Origin: an uncultured Caryophanales bacterium
GTDB taxonomy: Bacteria > Bacillota_I > Bacilli_A > RF39 > UBA660
NCBI GenBank assembly: GCA_946544685.1
Contig: CAMNML010000008.1
Span: forward strand, 1 to 40,674
DNA length: 40,674 nucleotides
Reading direction: 5' to 3'
Shown here in pieces: positions 1-8,070 of this stretch (position 1 is the first letter of the stretch; each line of letters begins with the position of its first letter). Under the pieces are notes generated by a model. It did not search any database, was not told the origin of the DNA, and saw nothing but the letters and a program-made list of their open reading frames with translations. Made by a program: the position numbers and the translations under genes.

Positions 1-1
1 A

Positions 2-472
2 ATTTCTTTATCAATAATATCATTTATATTTATAAGAACTTTATATGATAAATCATTTATATATAACTCAAAACAATATGTAGAAGAATATCTAAAAAAT
101 AATCCAACAGGAATAGATTTTTTAAAACAATATAATGTTCTGTACCTATATCAAAATATGATGTACTTCATAATTCTATTATCATTAACACTAATATATA
201 GAAAAATAAATATGAAAAAACAAGAATCCAAATATAATACAACAACACTAATATGTATGTTACTAAGTGTAATATCAATAATTCCATCTCTTCAATGTCT
301 AGAAGGAGATATTAATCCAATTAAATATTTATTATTCACACTAATATTAATAGGAATAGAAGTATATAGATTAATAAAAGATAATCATATAAAAAGAGAA
401 TGGCCAATATATGTAAGTTGGATATTTAATACATTCGCAATAATATCAATAATAGTAAATATAATAAAATAA
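2..472 (+). CDS. C-terminal part of a multi-pass membrane protein (truncated by window edge)
   Basis: The reading frame is open from the left edge to TAA at 470-472, so the start lies outside the window. An internal ATG at 158 has no convincing ribosome site and is not taken as the start. The visible 156 residues hold about four hydrophobic helices separated by short basic loops (for example around YRKINMKKQESK). I do not recognise the family. The character resembles the membrane protein at the right edge of the window, but I see no clear sequence match. A strong terminator follows directly. Confidence 0.6.
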   Translation: MSLSIISFIFIRTLYDKSFIYNSKQYVEEYLKNNPTGIDFLKQYNVLYLYQNMMYFIILLSLTLIYRKINMKKQESKYNTTTLICMLLSVISIIPSLQCLEGDINPIKYLLFTLILIGIEVYRLIKDNHIKREWPIYVSWIFNTFAIISIIVNIIK

Positions 473-498
473 CAAGGACAATAACAGTCCTTGTTTTA
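471..498 (+). terminator. Intrinsic terminator overlapping the uvrB -35 element
   Basis: Perfect stem AACAAGGAC / GTCCTTGTT (471-479 and 487-495), a 7-nt loop and a short T-run. It begins inside the stop codon of the preceding gene. Its 3-prime arm also provides the TTGTTT hexamer of the uvrB promoter. Confidence 0.8.
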
Positions 499-519
499 TA
501 TTAATAAAAATGATAAAAT
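491..519 (+). promoter_or_regulatory. Sigma-A promoter of the uvrB operon
   Basis: TTGTTT (491-496), 17-nt spacer, TAAAAT (514-519) preceded by TGA, which gives an extended -10. The start codon is at 543. The -35 sits in the terminator stem of the upstream gene. Confidence 0.65.
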
Positions 520-542
520 AATATAGAAAAAAGGAGGTACTT

Positions 543-2486
543 ATGTTTGAACTAGTATCAAAATACGAGCCATCAGGAGATCAACCAGAAGCAATACATA
601 AACTAGTAGATGGAATAAAAAATAATAAAAAACACCAAGTATTACTAGGCGCAACAGGAACAGGAAAGACCTTCACTATAGCTAATGTAATAAAAGAAAT
701 AAATAAACCAACATTAGTTCTAGCTCACAATAAAACACTTGCAGGACAATTATATGCAGAACTAAAAGAACTATTTCCAAACAACCATGTATGTTACTTT
801 GTATCATACTATGATTACTATCAACCAGAAGCATATGTTGCCTCATCAGATACATACATAGAAAAAGATGCATCAATAAACGATGAAATAGATGAATTAA
901 GACACTATGCAACAGCTTCATTACTAAACTATCAAGATGTAATAGTAGTAGCCAGTGTATCATGCATATATGGTATAGGAGAAATAGAAGAATATAAAAA
1001 TAAAACAATAACTCTATCAGTAGATGAAGAAATAAATAGAGATGATGTACTAGAAAAACTAGTAAACATGCTATATGAAAGAAATAATATAGATCTAAAA
1101 AGAGGATCATTCAGAGTAAGAGGAGATATACTAGAACTAGTACCAATAAGTGAACATGGAAAAGCAATAAGAATAGACTTCTTTGGAGACACAATAGATA
1201 GAATATGTGAATTTGATACATTAACAGGAACAATTAATAGAAACTTAAAATCAATAACTATTTTCCCTGCATCACACTTTGTAACAAGTGAAGAAAAACT
1301 TAAAATAGCAGTTAAAAACATAAAAGAAGAACTAGAACAACAACTAGAATACTTCAAACAAAACAATAAATTACTTGAATATCAAAGACTACAAGAAAGA
1401 ACAAACTATGATATGGAAATGTTATCAGAAACAGGATTCTGTAGAGGAGTAGAAAACTACTCAAGACATATAGCTTTAAAGCCACCAGGAGCAACCCCAA
1501 CAACACTAATAGACTTCTTTAAAAAAGACTTCCTATTAGTAATAGATGAATCGCATGTAACACTACCACAAGTAAGAGGAATGTATAATGGAGATAGAGC
1601 CAGAAAACAATCATTAGTAGACTATGGATTTAGACTACCAAGTGCCCTAGACAATAGGCCTTTAAAATTTGATGAATTTGAAAGTAAATTAGATAAAATA
1701 ATATATGTATCAGCAACCCCTGGAGACTATGAACTGGAAAAAGATCCAAACTATGCTGAACAAATTATTAGACCAACAGGGCTACTAGATCCAACAATAG
1801 AAGTAGTACCTACAAAAAATCAAATAGATCATTTATTAGAACAAATAAATAATCAAATTGAAAAAAATGAAAGAACACTAATTACTACACTAACAATAAG
1901 AATGGCAGAAGAACTAACAACATACTTAAAAAAACTAGACATAAAAGTTGCCTACTTACACAGTGAAGTAAAAACACTAGAGAGATTAAAAATAATAAGA
2001 GACTTAAGATTAGGTAAATATGATGTACTTGTCGGCATAAACTTATTAAGAGAAGGACTAGATATTCCAGAAGTATCACTAATCGCAATAATGGATGCAG
2101 ATAAACAGGGATTCCTAAGAAGTGATAGAAGTTTAATTCAAACAATAGGAAGAGCCGCAAGAAACGCAAACGGTAGAGTAATAATGTATGCAGATACTAT
2201 TTCAGACTCAATGGAAAAAGCAATAAAAGAAACAGAAAGAAGAAGAAAAATCCAAGAAGAATACAATAAAGAACATAATATAACACCCAAAACAATAATA
2301 AAAGAAATAAGAGAAGTAGTAACAAATACATCAGAAAAAGAAACAAAAGAAATAAAAATGACAAAACAAGATAAACAAAAACTAATGATAAAAATAGAAC
2401 AAGAAATGAAAGAAGCAGCAAAAGTAATGGACTTCGAAAGAGCTATGGAATTAAGAGATATATTATTTGAAATGAAATCAGAATAG
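543..2486 (+). CDS. uvrB: Excinuclease ABC subunit B (UvrB)
   Basis: UvrB is the DNA-damage verification helicase of nucleotide excision repair. It is loaded by UvrA and recruits UvrC for incision. The 647-residue length is close to the usual 655-670. Visible motifs: N-terminal [17 protein letters not shown], Walker A GATGTGKT near residue 40, the beta-hairpin [11 protein letters not shown] near residue 93 that threads [12 protein letters not shown], the SF2 motif SATPGDYE, the helicase C-terminal QTIGRAARN, and a C-terminal UVR domain (about 610-645, [10 protein letters not shown]) that contacts UvrC. An AAAGGAGGT ribosome site precedes ATG 543. It is first in a probable operon with the small membrane gene and lgt. 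uvrA is not beside it in this window. Confidence 0.97.
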   Translation: MFELVSKYEPSGDQPEAIHKLVDGIKNNKKHQVLLGATGTGKTFTIANVIKEINKPTLVLAHNKTLAGQLYAELKELFPNNHVCYFVSYYDYYQPEAYVASSDTYIEKDASINDEIDELRHYATASLLNYQDVIVVASVSCIYGIGEIEEYKNKTITLSVDEEINRDDVLEKLVNMLYERNNIDLKRGSFRVRGDILELVPISEHGKAIRIDFFGDTIDRICEFDTLTGTINRNLKSITIFPASHFVTSEEKLKIAVKNIKEELEQQLEYFKQNNKLLEYQRLQERTNYDMEMLSETGFCRGVENYSRHIALKPPGATPTTLIDFFKKDFLLVIDESHVTLPQVRGMYNGDRARKQSLVDYGFRLPSALDNRPLKFDEFESKLDKIIYVSATPGDYELEKDPNYAEQIIRPTGLLDPTIEVVPTKNQIDHLLEQINNQIEKNERTLITTLTIRMAEELTTYLKKLDIKVAYLHSEVKTLERLKIIRDLRLGKYDVLVGINLLREGLDIPEVSLIAIMDADKQGFLRSDRSLIQTIGRAARNANGRVIMYADTISDSMEKAIKETERRRKIQEEYNKEHNITPKTIIKEIREVVTNTSEKETKEIKMTKQDKQKLMIKIEQEMKEAAKVMDFERAMELRDILFEMKSE

Positions 2487-2494
2487 GAGAATAT

Positions 2495-2893
2495 ATGAAA
2501 AAGAAAATAAATAAATTTATAGAATGGATTATGTATATGCTAGGATACTCAATAGTATTAATGAGTGTAACAATGATATTCAAAAATTCACTTTACATAG
2601 ATCAATCGTTCTTTGGTTTATGGTGCCTACTAGCCAATATAATAATATATATATTAAATAAAACAGTAAAACCATTAATAGTATGGTTAACAATCCCAAT
2701 AACAGCTCTAACACTAGGACTATTCTATCCAGTGATAAATATATTAATATTATATATAGTGTCATTTATATTAGGAGATCACTTTATAATACACGGTGGT
2801 CCAATAATGATATTTATAATAGCTGTACTACTATCAATAATGAATTTAATAATGAAGAATATAATTAAAAAAATTATTAAGGAGGATAAATAA
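2495..2893 (+). CDS. Small four-helix membrane protein, phage holin 4 superfamily (YvlD-like)
   Basis: 132 residues with about four hydrophobic helices and a basic C-terminus (IIKKIIKEDK). The central block NKTVKPLIVWLTIPITALTL with LGLFYPVINILIL matches the pattern of the Bacillus YvlD family (Pfam Phage_holin_4_2), which is mostly cellular despite the name. Function is not established. In Bacillus YvlD belongs to an envelope-stress locus. The start has a GGAG ribosome site, lies 8 nt after uvrB, and the stop overlaps the lgt start by one base (TAATG). It is therefore co-transcribed and probably translationally coupled with lgt. Confidence 0.75.
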   Translation: MKKKINKFIEWIMYMLGYSIVLMSVTMIFKNSLYIDQSFFGLWCLLANIIIYILNKTVKPLIVWLTIPITALTLGLFYPVINILILYIVSFILGDHFIIHGGPIMIFIIAVLLSIMNLIMKNIIKKIIKEDK

Positions 2894-3675
2894 TGAATCC
2901 AATACTATTAAAAATAGGAAATATCACAATATATTGGTACTCAATTATGATACTAACAGGATTCTTAATAGCCTCATATTTAATAACAAAAGAAACAAAA
3001 AAATTCAATATAAAAAAAGAACTAATAACAGATATGCTGTTCTATACAATAATAATAGGAATACTAGGCGCACGACTATACTATGTAATATTTAATTTAG
3101 ACTATTACTCAAAAAACATACTAGATATATTTAAAGTATGGGAAGGTGGACTTGCTATACATGGAGGAATAATAGCAGGAGCAATATTCATAATTATATA
3201 TACAAAAAAGAAAAACTTAAATACACTAAAAATATTAGATATATGTGTACCAGGACTATTAATAGGTCAAGCACTAGGAAGATGGGGAAATTTCTTTAAC
3301 GGGGAAGCACATGGCCCAATCACAACACTAGAAAAACTTAAATATCTACCAAAATTCATACAAAAAGGAATGTATATAGATGGAAACTACTATATGCCAA
3401 CATTTCTATATGAATCAATACTATGTATAATTGGACTTATAATAATACTAATAATAAGAAGAAAATTAAAAATAAAAAATGGACAAATAACGGGATTCTA
3501 TCTTATATGGTATGGAATAATAAGATTCATAATTGAATCATTTAGAACAGACAGTTTAATGTTAAGCATACTAAAACAAGCTCAAATAATATCAATTATA
3601 ATGATTGTAATGGGCGTTATTCTAATAATAAAAGGTAATAAAAATGAAAAATATAGTGAAACAAATAATAAATAA
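2893..3675 (+). CDS. lgt: Prolipoprotein diacylglyceryl transferase
   Basis: Lgt transfers the diacylglyceryl group from phosphatidylglycerol to the lipobox cysteine of prolipoproteins, the first step of lipoprotein maturation at the membrane. The 260 residues contain about seven membrane helices, an N-terminal IYWYSIMILTGF, the conserved GARLYYVIFN and GGLAIHGGIIAG blocks, and the Lgt signature GRWGNFFNGEAHG near residue 135. The essential Arg/Asn/Glu residues are present. The ribosome site AAGGAGGAT lies inside the end of the preceding gene. The likely lipoprotein at 22415-22867 is a candidate substrate. Confidence 0.96.
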   Translation: MNPILLKIGNITIYWYSIMILTGFLIASYLITKETKKFNIKKELITDMLFYTIIIGILGARLYYVIFNLDYYSKNILDIFKVWEGGLAIHGGIIAGAIFIIIYTKKKNLNTLKILDICVPGLLIGQALGRWGNFFNGEAHGPITTLEKLKYLPKFIQKGMYIDGNYYMPTFLYESILCIIGLIIILIIRRKLKIKNGQITGFYLIWYGIIRFIIESFRTDSLMLSILKQAQIISIIMIVMGVILIIKGNKNEKYSETNNK

Positions 3676-3676
3676 T

Positions 3677-3705
3677 AAAACTTTACAAATTAATGTAAAG
3701 TTTTT
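3677..3705 (+). terminator. Terminator of the uvrB-lgt operon
   Basis: Stem AAACTTTAC / GTAAAGTTT (3678-3686 and 3695-3703) followed by a T-run, just after the lgt stop codon. It faces the end of the converging minus-strand gene. Confidence 0.75.
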
Positions 3706-3726
3706 AAGTTTATAAGAACATTATGA

Positions 3727-4308
3727 TTAATTAGCATTTATAATTTTTTGCTTAAAATTATTTAAATTATTTAAGTAATATGTGTCATCTGTTTTATTTA
3801 ATACGAATGGCTCAACTACCTCTGAATCACATGATTCTGGGCTAGATATTCTAATATTACCGTCAGAAGTAATATCAAAAACTTGTTTATTTAAATTTGA
3901 TCCAATGTGTTCGTCAACACCAAATGAAACAGTTCCATTTAAATATAATTTATTATCATCAATAAAATAATTTCCCATGATCTTGCTGACACATCCTGGA
4001 GTTGCAAATGAATAATAAAATATTCCATTATCATCTAAATCAAGTCTATATTCACTAGATTTGTCTTCGTTTTCAAATTTATAATCATATACATATTTAT
4101 ATGAACCAACTAAATCAGAAAACTGAATTGTTTTATTTGTATTATCACTTACAACATTAGTATTTCCTGATGCACTACAATCAGGACAACTACACTTATT
4201 CATCTTCCTTTCAATAATTGCATAATCAGTAACAAAACATAAAGCCGCAAATAATATAATAACCAAAACCGCATAACTACATTTAATAGTTTTTTTTTCT
4301 TTTTCCAT
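3727..4308 (-). CDS. Hypothetical membrane-anchored protein with extracellular beta-rich domain
   Basis: 193 residues. A short basic N-terminus and one transmembrane helix (about 12-30, VLVIILFAALCFVTDYAII) are followed by a CSCPDCSAS cysteine cluster and a domain of alternating strands (SDLVGSYKYVYDY, YRLDLDDNGIFYYSF, KLYLNGTVSF, DGNIRISS) that suggests a small lipocalin-like or beta-sandwich fold outside the membrane. I recognise no family. AGGAGG lies 8 nt before the ATG, and a strong promoter lies upstream. It is monocistronic, convergent with lgt and divergent from whiA. Confidence 0.7.
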   Translation of the reverse strand: MEKEKKTIKCSYAVLVIILFAALCFVTDYAIIERKMNKCSCPDCSASGNTNVVSDNTNKTIQFSDLVGSYKYVYDYKFENEDKSSEYRLDLDDNGIFYYSFATPGCVSKIMGNYFIDDNKLYLNGTVSFGVDEHIGSNLNKQVFDITSDGNIRISSPESCDSEVVEPFVLNKTDDTYYLNNLNNFKQKIINAN

Positions 4309-4330
4309 AAAAATCCTCCTCTATGATTAA

Positions 4331-4359
4331 ATTATATCATTAAATTTCATAAAATACAA
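4331..4359 (-). promoter_or_regulatory. Promoter of the minus-strand hypothetical, with -35 inside an inverted repeat
   Basis: On the minus strand: TTGTAT (4359-4354), 17-nt spacer, TATAAT (4336-4331) with TGA just before it. The -35 hexamer lies inside a perfect 10-bp inverted repeat, AAATACAAAA / TTTTGTATTT (4352-4361 and 4367-4376), which could be an operator. Confidence 0.65.
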
Positions 4360-4458
4360 AACCATTTTTTGTATTTCAACTATAATCTGTATAAGAATGT
4401 CAAAAGGTTATGTATAATCAAAAATCTAATGTTTTTTCATGAAAATAAAACCCTTTAA

Positions 4459-4487
4459 TTTACTTATTTAAATATAAATAGTATAAT
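4459..4487 (+). promoter_or_regulatory. Promoter of whiA-gdpP
   Basis: TTTACT (4459-4464), 17-nt spacer, TATAAT (4482-4487), 28 nt before the whiA ATG. An AGAGGTG ribosome site follows. Confidence 0.65.
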
Positions 4488-4515
4488 AATAAATAGCTAA
4501 AAAAGAGGTGATAAA

Positions 4516-5433
4516 ATGTCATTTACAAGTAATATCAAATCAGAAATAACAAAACAAAAATTTGATAAACCAGAACAAATATCACTCCTATCAGGAATAA
4601 TCAGAAATGAAAATGTAGAAGATACAATAAAAATCACAAATGAAAACAAAGATGTAGCTAATCTAATATTTAATATAATACAAAAAGAATATCAAATTAT
4701 TCCAAAAATAACAGTAAGAAAAGGATATAACTATAATAAAAACTATATCTATATGATAGAAGTAAATAAAAAAGTAGAAGAAATAAAAAAGGATTTAAGC
4801 ATAGATAAATCAACACCAAATACATATATAACAGACGATGATAACCTAACAAGAGCTTATCTAAAAGGACTTTTTTTAGCAAAAGGAAGTATAAATGATC
4901 CAAAGACATCAAGATATCACCTAGAGATACTAGTAAATAATGAAGACTACGCAAAATTCATAAATGGCATACTAAATAGTTATAACCTAAATAGTAAAAT
5001 ATTAAAAAGAGAATCTAAATACATGATATATATAAAAGAAGCAGAAAAAATAGGAGACTTCCTAAGAATACTAGGAACAACAAAATCACTATTATACTAT
5101 GAAGATATAAGAATCTATAGAGATCATGTGAATATGACAAATAGACTAAACAACTGTGAACAAGCAAACGTAGATAAAATAATACAAACAGCAGAACAAC
5201 AAATAAAAGATATAGAACTTATACAAAAATACGGATTAGACCTATTATCAGAAAAAGAACAATTAGCGGCAAACTATAGACTAAAATATAAAGAAGCATC
5301 TTTACAAGAATTAAGCGAAATAATAACTATCGAAACACAAACTAAAATAACAAAACCTGGACTACATCATAGATTCGATAAAATAAAAAAACTAGCAGAA
5401 AGAATAAGAGAAAAGGAGAATACAAATGAATAG
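4516..5433 (+). CDS. whiA: DNA-binding protein WhiA
   Basis: WhiA is a conserved Gram-positive DNA-binding protein: a sporulation regulator in Streptomyces, and linked to cell division and chromosome segregation in Bacillus. The 305 residues show the N-terminal region (SFTSNIKSEI), the LAGLIDADG-homing-endonuclease-like fold with YLKGLFLAKGSINDP near residue 115, and the C-terminal helix-turn-helix with EASLQELSEI and TKPGLHHRFDKI. Length is normal. In Bacillus whiA follows yvcJ and yvcK, neither of which is here. Its end overlaps the next start by 8 nt (ATGAATAG), so the two genes are translationally coupled. Confidence 0.95.
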   Translation: MSFTSNIKSEITKQKFDKPEQISLLSGIIRNENVEDTIKITNENKDVANLIFNIIQKEYQIIPKITVRKGYNYNKNYIYMIEVNKKVEEIKKDLSIDKSTPNTYITDDDNLTRAYLKGLFLAKGSINDPKTSRYHLEILVNNEDYAKFINGILNSYNLNSKILKRESKYMIYIKEAEKIGDFLRILGTTKSLLYYEDIRIYRDHVNMTNRLNNCEQANVDKIIQTAEQQIKDIELIQKYGLDLLSEKEQLAANYRLKYKEASLQELSEIITIETQTKITKPGLHHRFDKIKKLAERIREKENTNE

Positions 5434-6370
5434 CTTTTTCGAAAAATTAGACAAAGAAATATCAAAACATAAAAATATAATAATAATGGGTCATAAAAAT
5501 CCAGATTTAGACTGTATAGGCTCATCATTAGGACTTTATAAAGCAATAGAAAAAAATGTATACATATTTAAAACAAAAGATAAACTAAACGAATCTATGA
5601 AAAAAGCATTTAAAGAATTAGAACAAGAAGAAATAAACTTTATAGACAAAACAAACTATAAAGAACACCTAGAAAAACCGCTTTTAATAATAACAGATCT
5701 ACATAGAAAAAGTTTACTAGAATATGAAGAAATACTAGAAGAAATAAAAGATGTAGTAATAATAGACCACCATATAATTGGTAAAGATAAAATAGAATCA
5801 AAACTAGAATACATAGACTCAAAGGCATCAAGCGCAACAGAAATAGCGGTTCAATATCTAAAACACAAAGAAAAAGAAATAGACAGAATAATCGCAACAA
5901 TAATGCTTGCAGGAATAGAAATAGATACAAACGGATACAACATGAAAACATCAGAAAAAACATTTAAAACAGCAGCTTTCCTAATGTCCATGGGAGCAGA
6001 CAATATTCTAAAACAAAACATACTAAAAATATCAAAAGAAGAATATATTAAAAGGACAAAACAAATTGAAAAAAGCTATCTAATACACAATATGATGATA
6101 TGCAAACTACATAAAAAAAACTACAACCCATCTTATTTAGCAACAATGTCAGAAGATTTACTTAGATTTGATAAAGTAGAAGCATCATTCACAATAGGAA
6201 AACTATCAAATGGTAAAATAGGAATAAGCGCAAGATCACTAGGAAATATTAACGTAGAAACAATAATGTCAAACCTAGGAGGAGGAGGCCATCTAACAGA
6301 TGCCGCATGTCAATTAGAAAATAAAACAATAAAAGAAGTAGAAAAACTACTGCTAAAATATTTAAAATAA
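5426..6370 (+). CDS. Stand-alone DHH-DHHA1 phosphodiesterase matching the C-terminal half of GdpP
   Basis: 314 residues comprising only a DHH domain and a DHHA1 domain. Metal-binding motifs are intact: H23, D27 and D29 in GHKNPDLDCIG, D91 in ITDLH, D114-H115-H116 in VIIDHHIIGKD, and a further Asp in IEIDTNGY. DHHA1 carries ISARSLGNINVETIM and GGGGHLTDAACQL, wording typical of GdpP (YybT) rather than NrnA. GdpP hydrolyses c-di-AMP to pApA, but normally has two membrane helices, a PAS domain and a degenerate GGDEF domain in front, all absent here. Context supports GdpP, because rplI and dnaB follow as in Bacillus, interrupted by a prepilin gene. NrnA-like oligoribonuclease activity remains possible. 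Confidence 0.85.
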   Translation: MNSFFEKLDKEISKHKNIIIMGHKNPDLDCIGSSLGLYKAIEKNVYIFKTKDKLNESMKKAFKELEQEEINFIDKTNYKEHLEKPLLIITDLHRKSLLEYEEILEEIKDVVIIDHHIIGKDKIESKLEYIDSKASSATEIAVQYLKHKEKEIDRIIATIMLAGIEIDTNGYNMKTSEKTFKTAAFLMSMGADNILKQNILKISKEEYIKRTKQIEKSYLIHNMMICKLHKKNYNPSYLATMSEDLLRFDKVEASFTIGKLSNGKIGISARSLGNINVETIMSNLGGGGHLTDAACQLENKTIKEVEKLLLKYLK

Positions 6371-6404
6371 AAAAGTAGTACTTGAAATATAGTACTATTT
6401 TTTG
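6371..6404 (+). terminator. Terminator after the DHH phosphodiesterase
   Basis: Stem AAAAGTAGTAC / GTACTATTTTT (6371-6381 and 6392-6402, one G-U pair) followed by T residues. The loop carries the -35 of the next promoter. Confidence 0.7.
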
Positions 6405-6411
6405 TTATAAT
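6382..6411 (+). promoter_or_regulatory. Promoter of the prepilin gene, embedded in the preceding terminator
   Basis: TTGAAA (6382-6387), 18-nt spacer, TATAAT (6406-6411). The -35 is in the terminator loop and the spacer covers the 3-prime arm. Confidence 0.6.
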
Positions 6412-6469
6412 ATGTATAAGATAGAAACACTAAAAAATATAGTTTTGTATTAAAGAAAGGAAATTATTT

Positions 6470-7420
6470 ATGAAGAAAAATAAAGGATTTACTCTTATAG
6501 AATTACTAGCAATCATAGTAATACTTGCGATTATAGCAGTAATAACAGTACCCATTATACTAAATATAATAGAAGAATCTAATAAAGGAGCAGCAAAAGC
6601 TTCAGCATATGGATATAAAGATGCAGTACAAAAATGGTATTTATCAAAATTACAAGCCGATAATAACTATACATTAAATGGACCATATACAATATCAAAT
6701 GGAAAACTAAATAACATAGATATACCATTATCAGGAAATAAGCCAACAAATGGAACACTAACATATTCAGATAATGTATTAACTGGAGGATGTCTAACAA
6801 TAGGAGAATATAAAGTAACATTCGATTCAAAAGGGAATCCATCAAGTGCCGAAAAAGGAGAATGTGAATCAACAACATCATCAGAAACAATATTATATTA
6901 TACTCTTGATCCAACAGCAGAAGAAGGATTAAACGGTAAAACAACGTCAAAAGAGCCTGAAATTAATCCATCATGGCCATACTATATAAAAGAAACAACA
7001 CAAATAGGTGTTAAATCTTATACAATTGAACATACAGAAAATGACGAAACGTTACAATACGGATTTTTTGAAACACTTTCAGAATGTGAAACAGAAATTT
7101 ACTCCGAAGAAGACACCTGTGTAGAAATAAATAAAAGAATAACAAATGAAGCATGTGGAGTCGAAAATGGACAACATTTTTGTTTAAAACCAAATGATTA
7201 CGAAAATTCAGCAACAACATTAAGTACATTCTTAAGGTGTGCTGATCCCTATGGTGGTTCTTTAACTTGTTACGGTTCAAGTTTACGCGCCCAAGCCCTG
7301 GAGAATGGAATAGTGGATGTATACAATGCTGTTGGCAGTGATATACAAGGTCATTGTAACGTGTACAAAGATGGTGCTGCGTATTGTGATGGTTCTTTTA
7401 ATTCTGATGATGGTAAGTAG
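6470..7420 (+). CDS. Type IV prepilin-like protein with cysteine-rich C-terminal domain
   Basis: 316 residues. The N-terminus MKKNKGFTLIELLAIIVILA is a class III prepilin signal: prepilin peptidase would cut between G and F, with Glu at +5. A hydrophobic spine helix follows, then AAAKASAYGYKDAVQKWY. The exported part holds paired cysteines (CETEIYSEEDTC, CGVENGQHFC, CADPYGGSLTC, CNVYKDGAAYC) that suggest a string of disulphide hairpins. It has its own promoter and terminator and sits between gdpP-like and rplI, which are usually adjacent. No pilus assembly genes are in the window. The last 190 bases are far richer in GC (30 of 60 in 7241-7300, against 13 of 60 in 6661-6720) and use GGT, GCT and TGT codons, which points to a mosaic or transferred 3-prime end. 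Confidence 0.85.
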   Translation: MKKNKGFTLIELLAIIVILAIIAVITVPIILNIIEESNKGAAKASAYGYKDAVQKWYLSKLQADNNYTLNGPYTISNGKLNNIDIPLSGNKPTNGTLTYSDNVLTGGCLTIGEYKVTFDSKGNPSSAEKGECESTTSSETILYYTLDPTAEEGLNGKTTSKEPEINPSWPYYIKETTQIGVKSYTIEHTENDETLQYGFFETLSECETEIYSEEDTCVEINKRITNEACGVENGQHFCLKPNDYENSATTLSTFLRCADPYGGSLTCYGSSLRAQALENGIVDVYNAVGSDIQGHCNVYKDGAAYCDGSFNSDDGK

Positions 7421-7472
7421 GACTACTCTTAACACCTTAAAATCTAAGATTATACAAAAAATGATAAAAATC

Positions 7473-7504
7473 AAACAATACTACAATAAAGTAGTGTTGT
7501 TTTA
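7473..7504 (+). terminator. Terminator of the prepilin gene
   Basis: Stem AAACAATACTAC / GTAGTGTTGTTT (7473-7484 and 7491-7502, one G-U pair) with a short T-run. It isolates the prepilin gene from rplI. Confidence 0.75.
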
Positions 7505-7566
7505 ATTTAATTAAAAATAATTTAAAAAATTAAGTTAAAATAATAAAAAAAACATTAGAAATATTG

Positions 7567-7604
7567 TATAATATAAATTGTCAACGTGACAAATAAATAG
7601 TCAC
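7567..7604 (+). promoter_or_regulatory. Probable rplI promoter -10 and leader hairpin
   Basis: TATAAT at 7567-7572 has no clear -35 at the right distance. The leader then contains GTGAC / GTCAC (7586-7590 and 7600-7604) with a 9-nt loop just before the AAGGAGG ribosome site of rplI. It could be a small ribosomal-protein leader, but the stem is only 5 bp. Confidence 0.35.
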
Positions 7605-7621
7605 AATTAAGGAGGTAAATC

Positions 7622-8062
7622 ATGAAAGTAATATTTCTTAAAGATGTAAAAGGACAAGGAAAAAAAGGAGAAATAAAAGAAGTAAAAGATGGATATGGAA
7701 TGAACTTCCTAATTAAAAACAAATATGCAGTTCAAGCGACTGAAACAAGTGTAAATAGACTAAAAAAAGAAAAAGCAGAACATGCACTAGAAGAAAATCT
7801 TCTAATAAAAGACATGGAAGACTTAAAAAAGAAACTTGAAAAAGAAAAAATAACATTTAAAGCAAAAACAGGAAACCAAGACCAAATGTTTGGAACAATA
7901 TCAGTAAAACAAATAAAAGAAAAACTATCTGAATTAGGATATAAAATTCAAAAACAAGACATACACTTAGAATTTCCTATATCAACAATAGGATTCCATG
8001 AAGTAGAAATAGAACTTCATAAAAAAGTAATAGCTAAAATAAAAATTGAAATCAAAAAGTAG
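7622..8062 (+). CDS. rplI: 50S ribosomal protein L9
   Basis: L9 binds 23S rRNA domain V and stabilises the L1 stalk region. The 146 residues match the usual length: an N-terminal RNA-binding domain ([32 protein letters not shown]), a long central helix (about 45-78, Lys/Glu rich) and a C-terminal domain with [14 protein letters not shown] perfect AAGGAGGT ribosome site lies 6 nt before the ATG. It is followed after 8 nt by dnaB, the classical gene order. Confidence 0.97.
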   Translation: MKVIFLKDVKGQGKKGEIKEVKDGYGMNFLIKNKYAVQATETSVNRLKKEKAEHALEENLLIKDMEDLKKKLEKEKITFKAKTGNQDQMFGTISVKQIKEKLSELGYKIQKQDIHLEFPISTIGFHEVEIELHKKVIAKIKIEIKK

Positions 8063-8070
8063 GTGACATA

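Noticed and set aside
682..1366. Long minus-strand ORFs within uvrB
   Set aside because: Leu-rich antisense shadows typical of this composition. uvrB is complete on the plus strand.
2495..2893. Phage holin or prophage gene
   Set aside because: The family name includes holin, but members of the YvlD type are chromosomal and the gene sits in a uvrB-lgt operon with no phage genes.
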